Shown: one piece after another, positions 16,564-26,029 of the stretch
Layout: each line of letters starts with the position of its first letter
Position numbering within the stretch: position 1 is the first letter of the stretch
NCBI RefSeq assembly: GCF_900109515.1
Contig: NZ_FOBD01000007.1
Span: 1 to 64,000, forward strand
Direction of reading: 5' to 3'
Length of the DNA stretch: 64,000 bases
DNA from: Paenibacillus sp. OK003
GTDB taxonomy: Bacteria > Bacillota > Bacilli > Paenibacillales > Paenibacillaceae
Position numbers and translations under genes: made by a program
Notes under the pieces: generated by a model
Databases searched by the model: none
Told to the model about the DNA's origin: nothing
The model's input: the letters and a program-made list of their open reading frames with translations, nothing else

Positions 16564-16665
16564 ATTTTCTTCTTCAATTGTCCGGTACAGTATATCACAT
16601 TTCCAATACGGTAAGCATGCTTTTCATGAGAAACCATTTATAACCGAGCCTAACGTCATCTGGAC

Positions 16666-17370
16666 TTATTTGATTAATACATTTCCAAAAGGAATGACTT
16701 CCTTCAGAATGCGCTTAATAAAGCCTTCATCATTCATATCCTGTTCCAGTCTATGATTTTCACGGCCAGCCTGAAAGAGTACAGAGCCATGTCCTGTCAT
16801 CTTCCAATGGTAGTTCATATGCTGGCTGGCAAGGTTGTTCCCATACACGGTAAGTTCAAGCTGCGCGTTCTCGGGATAGGCGATAATACTGCCTGCATCC
16901 ACATATAGTGGTGCGGTAGGGTGCAGTTCCTGTTGGCAGACCTGACCTTGCGTCAGCAATCCAATTTTGCCTTTGCCCGAAAACTTCATTTTCACGGCAT
17001 CCCGAGTGATGAGCATGTTTTTGATTTTCTGAATTTTGGTATGCATCGTGACGCCGTCAGAGTAGAAGAAAAGATGGCGGAAGTCATACAGCAGATCGCT
17101 GTTCTCACTCAGTTCAACTTCCTTCATAGTAAACCCAGGCGGCAGGGCGGCCACAAATTGACAAGGCCCGGTAATTTCGGATTTGATCAGCTTTTTTTTG
17201 CGATAGATACCCGAAATATTCATGAATTTATCATTGCGACTACTGCTTGGGCCACGAAAAGCGACAATTTGCTGGGGGTGGAGAATATGCAGGCGGTCGT
17301 CCTGGATCAACGAGAACGTGACCACTTGTCCGGCTCCGCCAGCCTCGGCATTATTCAGGTGTATGTGCAT
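16666..17370 (-). CDS. AIM24-family protein
   Basis: A 234-residue beta-rich cytosolic protein of the AIM24/TIGR00266-like family, whose bacterial function is unknown. Signs are the even spread of short strands, SGKGKIGLLTQGQV, LYVDAGSIIAYPENAQLELTVYG and the closing GSVLFQAGRENHRLEQD. AGGAG seven bases before ATG 17370 supports the start. It is downstream of, and 18 bp from, the coiled-coil membrane protein gene on the same strand, so the two probably form an operon. Confidence 0.75.
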   Translation of the reverse strand: MHIHLNNAEAGGAGQVVTFSLIQDDRLHILHPQQIVAFRGPSSSRNDKFMNISGIYRKKKLIKSEITGPCQFVAALPPGFTMKEVELSENSDLLYDFRHLFFYSDGVTMHTKIQKIKNMLITRDAVKMKFSGKGKIGLLTQGQVCQQELHPTAPLYVDAGSIIAYPENAQLELTVYGNNLASQHMNYHWKMTGHGSVLFQAGRENHRLEQDMNDEGFIKRILKEVIPFGNVLIK

Positions 17371-17388
17371 GCGATTGCTCCTGTTCTT

Positions 17389-17844
17389 TTATACTCGGCC
17401 TGAACGGCGACGCATTCCCCAGCGCATCACCCGAATCAGAATAAAGTATCCCAATATGAGTGAAACGGCTGTGATGATCATCGTTTGAATACGTTTGGCG
17501 GTTGCCGTTTTGGCATCCTGATCATTTTGCAGCTTGCTCACCATATCGGTCAGTTTTTCGTTTTGCGCCAGCAGCAGCTCGTTCTGGGCTTTGAAAGCTT
17601 CGACATTTGCCTGGGCTTGTCCCAATTGGGCAGAGGTCTGATTCAACTGCTCCAGCGTCTGTTTATAGCTTTCCTGCAAGGCGTTCACTTCTCCAGGAAG
17701 CTCGGAGACTCGTTCCCATCCACTATAGATATCGGAGAATATATTGGCATTTGCTGCATTGACTGTAGTAGTCAAAGAAACAGTAAACAATACACATGTG
17801 GTGAATAACACCCGAATGAAATAACCCTGAATGGGTTTTGGCAT
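17389..17844 (-). CDS. Membrane protein with coiled coil, unknown function
   Basis: About 151 residues. It has an N-terminal hydrophobic segment (VLFTTCVLFTVSLTTTVNA, signal peptide or first helix) and a heptad-rich coiled coil of about 70 residues (LPGEVNALQESYKQTLEQLN through LTDMVSKLQNDQD). A C-terminal transmembrane helix (MIITAVSLILGYFILIRVM) with a basic tail follows. The topology suggests an extracytoplasmic coiled coil anchored at the C-terminus. ATG 17844 follows AGAAGGTG; the GTG at 17853 is less likely. It precedes the AIM24 gene. I do not recognise the family. Confidence 0.6.
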   Translation of the reverse strand: MPKPIQGYFIRVLFTTCVLFTVSLTTTVNAANANIFSDIYSGWERVSELPGEVNALQESYKQTLEQLNQTSAQLGQAQANVEAFKAQNELLLAQNEKLTDMVSKLQNDQDAKTATAKRIQTMIITAVSLILGYFILIRVMRWGMRRRSGRV

Positions 17845-18184
17845 GAATGGCACCTTCTTTCGGTTACATAATCGTTTGCCGATTCCGTCGTCATTTGTTG
17901 AAATACGGCTCTTACATTATACGTCAAAACCGGGACAATGGGTTCAAGATGATGTAGTTTTAATTACCCTATATGAGAATAAATCAATACATGTGGATAG
18001 CTGTTTAGTTGTTATGGCGTCGGGGTAATAGAAGGACAGGGCAGCACTCCGGACGGTCTTGACCTCATTCTTTGACTTCAGCTCCGGGTGCCTGCTATTC
18101 ATAATAACGAAATTTGTAATTTAATGAGAGAAAACAATATATCCGATTTTTATGAAGATCGTGAATACAAAGGAGTAGAAACGT

Positions 18185-18352
18185 ATGTACACAACTAAAC
18201 AAGCTGCAACAACCAAAACAATTATGATTACTGTAAATGGTGAGCCGATCGGGCGTGAATTGATTATCGACAGTATTACTTATGCTCCAATCACAGAACC
18301 TGATTCTAGACAAAATTCACACAAAATGGGAATGAATACTTCTACAATTTAA
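18185..18352 (+). CDS. Small protein, 55 residues, unknown
   Basis: Complete ATG-TAA frame with a good ribosome site (AAAGGAG) 11 bases upstream and its own intrinsic terminator 30 bp after the stop, which together argue that it is expressed. The sequence is polar with a central ITVNGEPIGRELIIDSITYA segment, predicted beta, and a disordered tail. No signal peptide, cysteine or recognisable domain. No partner gene is evident; a regulator or peptide role would be speculation. Confidence 0.55.
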   Translation: MYTTKQAATTKTIMITVNGEPIGRELIIDSITYAPITEPDSRQNSHKMGMNTSTI

Positions 18353-18380
18353 GTTAGGACTTGTCATATAAAAGTGGTCT

Positions 18381-18410
18381 AAAAGCTTGGCATACTGCCA
18401 AGCTTTTTCG
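18381..18410 (+). terminator. Intrinsic terminator of the 55-aa gene
   Basis: AAAAGCTTGGC (18381-18391), loop ATACT, GCCAAGCTTTT (18397-18407), T-run continuing. Confidence 0.85.
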
Positions 18411-18474
18411 TCGTTTATTGTCGTAATTACACGGATTTAGGGACGAGAAACTAATATTATGGAAAAATTTCCTG

Positions 18475-18488
18475 CGAACATATGTTCC
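18475..18488. promoter_or_regulatory. LexA (DinR) SOS box
   Basis: CGAACATATGTTCC matches the Bacillus LexA consensus CGAACRNRYGTTYC at every position. It lies 72 bp upstream of the probable start (GTG 18560) of the next gene, as for an SOS-controlled promoter. No other clear box was noticed in the window. Confidence 0.65.
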
Positions 18489-18559
18489 GTGACAATATAG
18501 TGTCCATTTACCCTGATAACTTAGAAGATAATACATATAAATCGGGGGAGAGACTACCA

Positions 18560-19264
18560 GTGAACTCAGTCTTTGAAGTATCTTATTCGTGGAATAGAGA
18601 GGCCATACCGACAGGGGGAGCCGACCCCGTATATATGATGGTGGAGTGGCGTAACGGAGCCCCTGCCAAAAGACTCAGAAAAATAGCACCCAAAATTGTG
18701 TCGAGAGACTTGGAACTTTTGCTCAAACCGGAATTTGGAATTCAGCTCAAGGGTATCTATGGCTGTCGTTCTAAAGAAACGGATATCGGTTGGGTTCTAA
18801 GACTGGGAGATGTATACAAGGGAGAGAGTAAACAAATCTTGCTCGAATTCGCCATGGGACCTCGTGTATCGGGGAAAAGTGCCGTATGTTCAGCTTATTG
18901 GAGTACGCGAAAGTTGAAACAAAGCCAGAGAGTGCTGCTGCGCAGGGAACAGTTGTATATTCAGTACACCAGTCATCTGGGCATGCTGCGTCAGCCGGAA
19001 GATCCCAAGGTAGAGAAGACAATCAAATTAAACGAAACAGTTCCTCTAATTAAGCAAGCTTTGCGCGCTTATGAAAGAGGCCGTACACAAGATGGCAGTG
19101 ATATGCTGCGTCGTCATGCAGATGCTTTGTTAATTGAAGCGGCTCGCAAACAGGATCTGGATTATTATGCGGAAGCCGAAATTGTGGAGAAACTTCGGCA
19201 CCATTACGGGATTACATTTAATTCTATAGTTCATAATCGCGGAAAAACGATGTTAGGAGAATAG
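18560..19264 (+). CDS. VWA-family protein lacking its VWA domain (internal deletion)
   Basis: A 234-residue protein. Its beginning (VFEVSYSWNREAIPTGGADP, then VYMMVEWRNG) resembles the first strand of Firmicute von Willebrand A proteins, normally followed within about 15 residues by the MIDAS motif DxSGS. Here the metal-site motif is missing. The chain jumps to the region typical of their C-terminal half (GWVLRLGDVYKGESKQILLE, then the helical VPLIKQALRAYERGRTQDG). I infer loss of about 200 residues. The start is GTG 18560 with GGGGGAGAG eight bases upstream; the ATG at 18482 has no site. It sits behind a LexA box. Comparison with full-length relatives is from memory. Confidence 0.55.
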   Translation: MNSVFEVSYSWNREAIPTGGADPVYMMVEWRNGAPAKRLRKIAPKIVSRDLELLLKPEFGIQLKGIYGCRSKETDIGWVLRLGDVYKGESKQILLEFAMGPRVSGKSAVCSAYWSTRKLKQSQRVLLRREQLYIQYTSHLGMLRQPEDPKVEKTIKLNETVPLIKQALRAYERGRTQDGSDMLRRHADALLIEAARKQDLDYYAEAEIVEKLRHHYGITFNSIVHNRGKTMLGE

Positions 19265-19426
19265 GGATAAAGAACTAGGGATGTTGGTACGGAAAGGAAT
19301 GTTTCTACATAAATTTTTGAAGGTGAAGTCAAGGAATAAGTCGAATGTACTAAACAACATAATAATAAAAAAATGGATGGAGTTGTATCGAATTTATTGA
19401 AACAACATCGTGGAGGGTCCGGCAAA

Positions 19427-20392
19427 ATGACAGACCGACTGATCCGATTAATGCGCATTATAACTCTTGTGCAGGCCAAGCCGGGTATTCTGGCCCGTGA
19501 GCTTGCCGAGCGGTGCGAGACAACGGAAAGGACGATATACCGCGACATGGAGGCCCTCAGTGCAATGCATATCCCCATCGCCAATATGGGACACGGGAGA
19601 GGATACATGTTTATCAGCCATTTTGCCATGTATCCGCTGAATTGGTCTGATGAAGAAGCTCAAGCCTTTATGCACCTGGCAGAAGTCATGGAGAATATTC
19701 GTCCGTTGCTGAAGCCTGCTTTTGAGAGCGCGTATGAGAAAGTGGTTGCTTCGAGTCAGAAAAACAAAACAGAGCGAGTGGAATGGTCTGAGCAAATTAG
19801 CGGGTTGTTCAAAGTAGGTACATCTGCTTGGCAAAATGAAAGTACCGAACTTCTGAATCATTCACTGGTGACGCTGCTTCAGGCCGGAATTTCCCAGAAC
19901 ACTATTGAAGGAGAATATCTGGTTCAAGGCAAAAAGGGGATTGTGCGAATGGACCCCTACTGTCTTATTCCTCGTGAATATCGATTTGATCTGTTGGCAT
20001 ATTGTCATCTGTCAGAAAGATTGAGAATATTTCAAGTGAATCGTTTGCACAGGGTTCGGATTTTGCCACGTACGTTCCGCAAAGATGATTACCTTTTACA
20101 ATCTCACTTCCGTACGCCACAGGAATTTAGCGGCAGTACGGAGTGGACTGCATTCAAGATCAGATTCTCGCCGCACGCCGTGGAGCGCGTCATGCAGGAG
20201 CAGTTTTTTGCACGCCCCATCTTAACGATCGAACCAGAAGGCACACTGTTGTTTGAGGCCATATTGAGTGATGAACAAGGGTTTCTAAGCTGGTTGTCTC
20301 AATATGGACCCGATGCCGAAATTCTGGAACCCGAGAAATACCGACTCATGATGAAAGAACGTCTGGAACGTTGGAGGGAGATCTACAACTGA
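19427..20392 (+). CDS. WYL-domain transcriptional regulator (YafY/DeoR-like HTH)
   Basis: A 321-residue cytoplasmic regulator. The N-terminal winged helix is MTDRLIRLMRIITLVQAKPG with LARELAERCETTERTIYRDM as recognition region. The middle and C-terminal WYL domain has RMDPYCLIPREYRFDLLAYC, here in place of the canonical WYL triad, and RIFQVNRLHRVRILP. WYL regulators often answer to nucleic-acid or DNA-damage signals. ATG 19427 follows GGAGGG. It is a single gene with a terminator, and its target is unknown. Confidence 0.85.
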   Translation: MTDRLIRLMRIITLVQAKPGILARELAERCETTERTIYRDMEALSAMHIPIANMGHGRGYMFISHFAMYPLNWSDEEAQAFMHLAEVMENIRPLLKPAFESAYEKVVASSQKNKTERVEWSEQISGLFKVGTSAWQNESTELLNHSLVTLLQAGISQNTIEGEYLVQGKKGIVRMDPYCLIPREYRFDLLAYCHLSERLRIFQVNRLHRVRILPRTFRKDDYLLQSHFRTPQEFSGSTEWTAFKIRFSPHAVERVMQEQFFARPILTIEPEGTLLFEAILSDEQGFLSWLSQYGPDAEILEPEKYRLMMKERLERWREIYN

Positions 20393-20400
20393 ACTTCAGT

Positions 20401-20428
20401 GCAGATCATGGCTGGTCTGCCTTTTTTT
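20401..20428 (+). terminator. Intrinsic terminator of the WYL regulator gene
   Basis: GCAGATCA, loop TGGC, TGGTCTGC (one G-U pair), then CTTTTTTT. Confidence 0.8.
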
Positions 20429-20447
20429 AATTATGCGCTGTATGCAA

Positions 20448-21119
20448 TTATTCTTTGGTCTTGAACAGGTGTGCAAGGTTACCGAAAGGGGAATCTTTCT
20501 CGTCATCTTCTGCACTGCTGGAATAGACCACTTTGGATGTGATACCCTCATCATCTGCGGCGCAATTGGTTTCCAGGTTGAATTGATCAAATTGATGCAT
20601 GAATACCTTGGCTGTATTAATCGCATCATCCAAAGCGCGGTGCTGAGTACCATCAAATTCAATACCGCACAGTTCTAGAGCCTGAGCGAGCCCGAGCTGA
20701 CGGAACTTTCCTTCTTTGCGCACGGTGCGCGACCATTGCTGCTGAAGATCATTGTGGTTGGTGATCCAGGCTACATCGAGCTGATGCGTGCGACAATGAG
20801 AGATCAGTTTGGTGCGGTCATCCGGTCCCCAGGAGCACATGTAATAGGCTTCACTTCCCATCCAGGCAATAAATTGATTCAGCGCTTCCGGAAAAAGAGG
20901 GGCTGCGTCGATGTCTTTCTGCGTAATACCCGTAAACTGAATCGTATCGGCGGACAGCACCGATTTATTGGACGGACGAACATAAGTGTGGAACGTATCT
21001 GACACGAACAGGCCGTTCTCACCTTCCGTTACTTTCACGGCACCGATATCTATAATTTCAGAAGAGTAACGTGTATTGCGACTTACCGTGAATTCAAGAT
21101 CGTAAATAATATATGGCAT
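20448..21119 (-). CDS. DEDDh 3'-5' exonuclease, KapD-like
   Basis: A 223-residue RNase T/DnaQ-superfamily exonuclease. The motif I acidic residues are in IIYDLEFT (D7, E9), and Exo III is HRALDDAINTAKVF with the active-site histidine and aspartate. The motif II aspartate is in YYMCSWGPDDRTKL. The closest described relative is B. subtilis KapD, linked to control of KinA and sporulation; that role is by analogy. AAAGGAG lies eight bases before the ATG. Confidence 0.8.
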   Translation of the reverse strand: MPYIIYDLEFTVSRNTRYSSEIIDIGAVKVTEGENGLFVSDTFHTYVRPSNKSVLSADTIQFTGITQKDIDAAPLFPEALNQFIAWMGSEAYYMCSWGPDDRTKLISHCRTHQLDVAWITNHNDLQQQWSRTVRKEGKFRQLGLAQALELCGIEFDGTQHRALDDAINTAKVFMHQFDQFNLETNCAADDEGITSKVVYSSSAEDDEKDSPFGNLAHLFKTKE

Positions 21120-21238
21120 AGGACAAACTCCTTTATCATTTAATACATGGTTTCTATTTCTCTATATTACAGGGAACGCACGGCCATGTCAGCCATCGCT
21201 CAGCAATTCATTTTAACGTAAAGCTGGCAACAGTGTGG

Positions 21239-21267
21239 TTGACAATTTATTGTAAATACACTATGGT
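21239..21267 (+). promoter_or_regulatory. Promoter of the proS T-box leader
   Basis: TTGACA (21239-21244) with 17-base spacing to TATGGT (21262-21267). The -35 is perfect and the -10 weak. The start would be about 20 bases before the T-box stem I. Confidence 0.5.
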
Positions 21268-21291
21268 GAACAAAATGATAACAGCGATCAA

Positions 21292-21600
21292 CGAGGACAC
21301 AATTACGTTATCCAGCTTCTACAGAGAGGAAACCACGTAGTGCAAGGTTTCTGCTGCTGTTTCGTTATTCCTACCTCGCGAGCTGCGGAGGAGAAGGCCC
21401 GAACGGCCTGTAACCTTCGCCGGATGGGCCCGTTATGCCTTGAAGGACTGTGGCGCGTTCACGTTTGCATCGGTTGCAAACGTAGAACTGCTTTATGGCG
21501 AATGCCTTGATGAATTAAATTCAGGTCAGCCGGCAATGTGCAGTTAAATAAGGGTGGTACCACGACACATTCGTCCCTTGACGGATGTGTTTTTTTGCTG
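21292..21600 (+). promoter_or_regulatory. T-box leader with proline specifier and terminator
   Basis: The canonical T-box AGGGTGGTACCACG is at 21551-21564. The terminator ACACATTCGTC/GACGGATGTGT (21565-21590) has a T7 run. Stem I closes with CGAGG (21292-21296) and CCTCG (21374-21378), then an internal loop, then AATTACG with CGTTATT. The 3' side of that internal loop is CCTA, so the specifier is CCT (21370-21372), a proline codon followed by A as expected. Uncharged tRNA-Pro(UGG/GGG) would favour the antiterminator and switch on proS. Confidence 0.92.
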
Positions 21601-21650
21601 TTTATAACCTGATTTACAATAACGATTAGAAGGATAAGGGGTGTGACAAG

Positions 21651-23420
21651 ATGCGTCAAAGTGAAATGCTTGTTCCAACATTACGTGAAGCACCAGCAGA
21701 GGCTGATGCAGCAGGGCATCGCTGGTTATTGCGCTCGGGTATGATTCGCCAACTCGCAGCAGGGATATACAGTTACCTGCCCTTGGGACGTCGTATCTTG
21801 CTAAATGTCGAACGAATCGTTCGGGAGGAAATGGACCGTGCAGGATGTCAGGAAGTATTGCTGCCAATCATGCAGCCGGCTGAGCTATGGGAAGAATCCG
21901 GAAGATATACTCAGTATGGCCCTGAGTTGATGCGTCTGAAGGATCGCCATGCCCGAGAATTCGCCCTGGGACCAACCCATGAAGAGGTTGTGACTGCACT
22001 GGCTCGCGACGAGGTTAATTCCTATCGGAAGCTGCCGTTTACACTTTATCAGATTGGAACCAAATTCAGAGATGAACGTCGCCCAAGGTTTGGATTACTG
22101 CGTGGACGGGAGTTCATCATGAAGGATGCGTACTCTTTTGCTTCCGATTGGGAAGAGCTGGATCGCACCTATCAGGCCATGAATACGGCGTATTCGCGTA
22201 TTCTGGAGCGTTGTGGACTGGAATATATTCGAGTGGAAGCCGATGCAGGCACCATTGGTGGTCAGGGGGAGACCCACGAATTCATGGCACTTGCTGATGT
22301 GGGAGAAGATACGATCGTAACCTGCAAACATTGTGGATATGCCGCAAATCTGGAGAAGGCGGGATATCAAACTTCTAAATCTTCTGCTAAGAATCCAGGA
22401 CAAGAGGGAGCTTCTGCTGACCTGAAAACGGTTGATCAAGCTGATGGGAATGCCGAAGGGCACACGTTGGTTCGTATCCAAACTCCTGGAGTGCGTACGA
22501 TCGATGAGTTAAGCGCCTTTGTGGGCGAGGATGCTCAGCATATGATCAAAACGTTGCTTTATCAGGCCGATGGTCAACTGGTCGCTGCGCTTGTTCGTGG
22601 GGATCATGAAGTGAATGATATCGCGCTGAAGCAGGTATTGGGTGCAGAGGAGCTGATTCTGGCTGATGAAACTGCCCTTGCAGGTCATCCGAAATTAACT
22701 GTAGGCTTCCTGGGTCCTATTGGACTGGATCTGCCGATTGTAGTAGATGCGGATGTAGCTGCAATGGAATATGCCATTACAGGAGCGAATGAAGTTGATG
22801 TACACTATTCGAATGTACGTCCGGGTAAAGATTTTGCTTTGGACAGAGTAGATCGAATCCGTTTCGCTGCTGAAGGTGACGGCTGCCCAACCTGTGGAGA
22901 ATCGCTTGTATTCACAAAAGGAATAGAAGTCGGGCATATCTTCAAACTGGGAACCAAGTACAGCGACGCTATGGGAGCATCCTTCCTGGATCGCAATGGA
23001 CGGCAGTGCGCACCTGTAATGGGTTGTTACGGTATCGGTGTGTCTCGTCTGATGGCTGCTATTGCTGAGCAATATGCTGGAGAGGATGGCATCCGTTGGC
23101 CAGCAGCCATTGCGCCTTATCATGTACATCTGATTGCCATGAGCTGGAAGGATGAACAGCAACGCGAGCTCACGCTTGAACTGGAACAACAACTAGTAGA
23201 TGCCGGATACAGTGTACTGATCGATGACCGGGATGAACGGCCAGGGGTGAAGTTCAAGGATTCGGAATTGATTGGGTTGCCTGTCCAGATTGTTATTGGT
23301 CGAGGTGCGGCAGAGCGACAAGTAGAGTTTGGCTCGCATGTTCTTGCAGCACAAGGTGAATCCAAACGAATCAGTATGTCGGTACTAGAGGCTGTAAGTC
23401 AGGTGAAGGAACAGCTATAG
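21651..23420 (+). CDS. proS: Prolyl-tRNA synthetase (bacterial type)
   Basis: A 589-residue class II synthetase charging tRNA-Pro. N-terminal catalytic motifs include IRQLAAGIYSYLPLGRRIL and FRDERRPRFGLLRGREFIMKDAYSF. A YbaK-like editing insertion (about residues 240-390), which clears Ala-tRNA-Pro, identifies the bacterial type. The catalytic core resumes at GCYGIGVSRLMAAIAEQ, followed by the anticodon-binding domain. ATG 21651 lies after AGAAGGATAAGGGGTG. Expression is under the proline T-box just upstream. Confidence 0.97.
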   Translation: MRQSEMLVPTLREAPAEADAAGHRWLLRSGMIRQLAAGIYSYLPLGRRILLNVERIVREEMDRAGCQEVLLPIMQPAELWEESGRYTQYGPELMRLKDRHAREFALGPTHEEVVTALARDEVNSYRKLPFTLYQIGTKFRDERRPRFGLLRGREFIMKDAYSFASDWEELDRTYQAMNTAYSRILERCGLEYIRVEADAGTIGGQGETHEFMALADVGEDTIVTCKHCGYAANLEKAGYQTSKSSAKNPGQEGASADLKTVDQADGNAEGHTLVRIQTPGVRTIDELSAFVGEDAQHMIKTLLYQADGQLVAALVRGDHEVNDIALKQVLGAEELILADETALAGHPKLTVGFLGPIGLDLPIVVDADVAAMEYAITGANEVDVHYSNVRPGKDFALDRVDRIRFAAEGDGCPTCGESLVFTKGIEVGHIFKLGTKYSDAMGASFLDRNGRQCAPVMGCYGIGVSRLMAAIAEQYAGEDGIRWPAAIAPYHVHLIAMSWKDEQQRELTLELEQQLVDAGYSVLIDDRDERPGVKFKDSELIGLPVQIVIGRGAAERQVEFGSHVLAAQGESKRISMSVLEAVSQVKEQL

Positions 23421-23911
23421 TCCAGAATTAAAAAAAATCCTTATGAAACCATGCTACGTGTCTCTATATAATAGAACGATGTATAATAGGTCCGGATATT
23501 ATGCGGTAAGAGATGTTTGTGGTTATGTAACGGATTAAAGCGTTAAAAAGAGGGCTATAGTCATGTAAGGATGCAACACTATTTGCGTATTGTCATACCA
23601 AATAACTAGAATTTGAAAAATTGTATTCTGTATACAGTCGGTTTGTCCATAAGAGCTTCTGGCGAACCATGTCAGGAATCTATGCATGTGCAAATACGCA
23701 AATCATGGAACGAGGAATATAGCGTTTTGAATGTGAAATAACCGCATGAGAGTGGCAATTTTGGAGTTATCTTCTATAGTCCATGGTTGAGGACACGGGA
23801 TGAAGTGATTTATTAAAGTGGCTTTAGGGATTTATTTTTGCAACAAAGCTATATTCATGTAAACATGGAGTGTGCAATTCGGTAGGTTAACTACTGCGTG
23901 ATGTATTTTGT
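23421..23911. other. Non-coding interval with an 11-bp distant inverted repeat
   Basis: About 490 bp without a plausible gene. The one feature I see is ATTTGCGTATT (23581-23591) and its exact complement AATACGCAAAT (23693-23703), 101 bp apart, which could close a structured RNA. TATAAT-like strings occur near 23465-23490. The long plus-strand open frame from 23924 is the antisense of the nucleotidase gene. Confidence 0.3.
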
Positions 23912-23958
23912 AAAATAAAAAGGGTGTCCATCAGCCGGTTATGGCTTGAGGGACACCC
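23912..23958 (-). terminator. Intrinsic terminator of the 5'-nucleotidase gene
   Basis: On the minus strand GGGTGTCC pairs with GGACACCC, enclosing an AAGCC/GGCTG inner stem, followed by TTTTTATTTT. Confidence 0.85.
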
Positions 23959-24040
23959 ATTCTTTGGATCGTATGGGTACAACTATTACGGGTACAGCCG
24001 TACCATGGAGATAGTCGATCCTATCTGCTCGTCTCTGAAC

Positions 24041-25840
24041 TTAAGAGGCTGCAGGCAGTTTCAATTGCTGACCTGGATAAATCCAGTGTGGATTTTTGAT
24101 CTTATTCAGCTTTTGCAGAGCTTGCCAAGTGGTACCGTATTGTTTGGAGATGGAATACAGGGAATCTCCGGATTTTACCACATGCACTTTGGCTGGAGCT
24201 GGTTTGCTTGGCGTCGGTTTCGACGGTGTTTCTGGTTTTGGTGTCTCTGGTTTCGGTGTAGTTGGAGCTGGTGTTTCCGTTACTGGAGCTTCCGGTTCAA
24301 CCGCAGGAGCTTTTGCCTCTTTGATTCGACCGTCTGTTTTGACTTCTACAGCGCCCAGTTTTTGCATGTATTCGATCAACGCTTCATCCATAGCACCGTA
24401 CATGCCGGACGTTGTATATTTCGCAAACATCGTGTACTCGTCACCGCCAACAGCAGTGAAATCATTCGTAGCCAATGTGTACGTTGCTTTCGGATCAAGG
24501 GCTTTATCTCCGATCATGACGGAGTGTACACGGTTACCTTTTGCAGCAGAAGAATCAATGCTGAATGTCATGCCGGATACTTGTGGGAATCCGCCACTTG
24601 GTTCTGGATAAGATCCTACACCGTTTTCAAGGGCTGCGAGTACATCGGAGCCTTTTACTTCAAGCGTTACAACCTGATTACCAAAAGGAAGTACAGTAAT
24701 GATATCCCCTTTAGTCACGATACCTTTCTCAATGGAAGAACGAATACCGCCACCGTTTGTGAGTGCGATATCGGCTTTGCTGATGTCACGGATGGCATCT
24801 GCCAGCAGGTCACCCAGGTTCGTTTCACCTGCACGTACTTGTTCACGTTTGCCGTCCAGCAGAATCGCTGTATTGGCTACTTCTTCTTTCAGAATGGGTT
24901 CTTGCTCTTTCTGAATGGAGTTCACCAATGCGGCAACTTTCTCATTCGGCTTGATGTCTTTTGCTTCCGTCTCATCAATCAGTGTTGCTTGTTTTTTCGT
25001 TACTTTGCCGCCATCAACCCACAGGTCGATCACACCTACAAAGTTTGTATATTCTCCAGCGCTGGCGATCAGTGTTCCGTTATCGGATACAAGTCCATTT
25101 TGCAGAACCGTATGGCTATGACCGTCGATGAATACATCAATGCCAGGCACTTCTTTTACAACTTTGAAGCTAGTATCGGTGCTGGACGCATCTTGTCCAA
25201 GGTGTCCCAATACAACAACAACATCTACTTTGCTGCGAATTTCGTTCACGAGAACTTTAGCTTCCGCAGTTGGGTCTGTAATATCAAGACCTTCCACATT
25301 TTTTGGATTCGTTTTGTACATCGTTTCCGGTGTAGTCAGGGCAATGATACCGATCTTCACGCCGTCTACTTCTTTAATGAGGTAAGGATCGAAGAGACGA
25401 GTTCCGTCTTTCTTTTTCACATTGGCACTGAGCATGGGGAAGTTCATCATATCCGCAAGTTCGATGAGGCGCTCGGAACCGTAGTTGAATTCGTGGTTAC
25501 CCGGTACAATCGCCTGATAACCGATTTCATTCATGACTTTGACAATGCTTTCCCCGTTAACAAGTGTAGCAAAGGTTGTACCATGCACTGCATCTCCGGC
25601 ATCCAGCAGAAGGGTATTTGGGTTTTCGCTACGGTATTTGTCCGCAATGCCAGCCACTTTGGCGAAACCCATCGCAGGTGAGGATTCAACTGCGCGTGCG
25701 TGTGTGTCATTCGTATGTAGAATAGTAATGTGCTTACCTGTGCCCGGAGTGGTATCCGTTGCAGCAGCGGCAATGCCTACACTGCCAAACAGCAAACAGA
25801 GCGTTAGCACAAGCGAAACATAAGTCTTCCAGATTTTCAT
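24041..25840 (-). CDS. Secreted 5'-nucleotidase/metallophosphatase with C-terminal LysM
   Basis: A 599-residue exported enzyme of the UshA/YfkN type, releasing phosphate from nucleotides at the cell surface. The signal peptide ([20 protein letters not shown], cut near AAAA) is followed by a calcineurin-like domain with metal ligands in [28 protein letters not shown] and IDGHSHT. The 5'-nucleotidase C-terminal substrate domain has [12 protein letters not shown] and [13 protein letters not shown] Pro/Thr/Glu/Lys-rich linker leads to one LysM ([17 protein letters not shown]), which should hold it on peptidoglycan. ATG 25840 is preferred because the earlier ATG is only two bases from GGGAGG. Confidence 0.9.
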   Translation of the reverse strand: MKIWKTYVSLVLTLCLLFGSVGIAAAATDTTPGTGKHITILHTNDTHARAVESSPAMGFAKVAGIADKYRSENPNTLLLDAGDAVHGTTFATLVNGESIVKVMNEIGYQAIVPGNHEFNYGSERLIELADMMNFPMLSANVKKKDGTRLFDPYLIKEVDGVKIGIIALTTPETMYKTNPKNVEGLDITDPTAEAKVLVNEIRSKVDVVVVLGHLGQDASSTDTSFKVVKEVPGIDVFIDGHSHTVLQNGLVSDNGTLIASAGEYTNFVGVIDLWVDGGKVTKKQATLIDETEAKDIKPNEKVAALVNSIQKEQEPILKEEVANTAILLDGKREQVRAGETNLGDLLADAIRDISKADIALTNGGGIRSSIEKGIVTKGDIITVLPFGNQVVTLEVKGSDVLAALENGVGSYPEPSGGFPQVSGMTFSIDSSAAKGNRVHSVMIGDKALDPKATYTLATNDFTAVGGDEYTMFAKYTTSGMYGAMDEALIEYMQKLGAVEVKTDGRIKEAKAPAVEPEAPVTETPAPTTPKPETPKPETPSKPTPSKPAPAKVHVVKSGDSLYSISKQYGTTWQALQKLNKIKNPHWIYPGQQLKLPAAS

Positions 25841-26029
25841 ATGAATCATAACCTCCCATAAATATAATCTACCTGAGCGTTTGCAAAACTCATGTTGTAT
25901 TTTACCAGACTATTGTGAGGAAATCTCGTGATTCACGTAAAAATAGGTAACTTGAAAGTGACATCTGATTTTCATAGTGGAAGATTAAGAGATAACTTCA
26001 CTTGGAAGGAACGTATGTTCTTAAAAAGA

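Noticed and set aside
23924..25681. 585-residue plus-strand open frame
   Set aside because: Antisense of the 5'-nucleotidase gene, whose metal-binding motifs and signal peptide are clear; the plus frame has no ribosome site and no domain.
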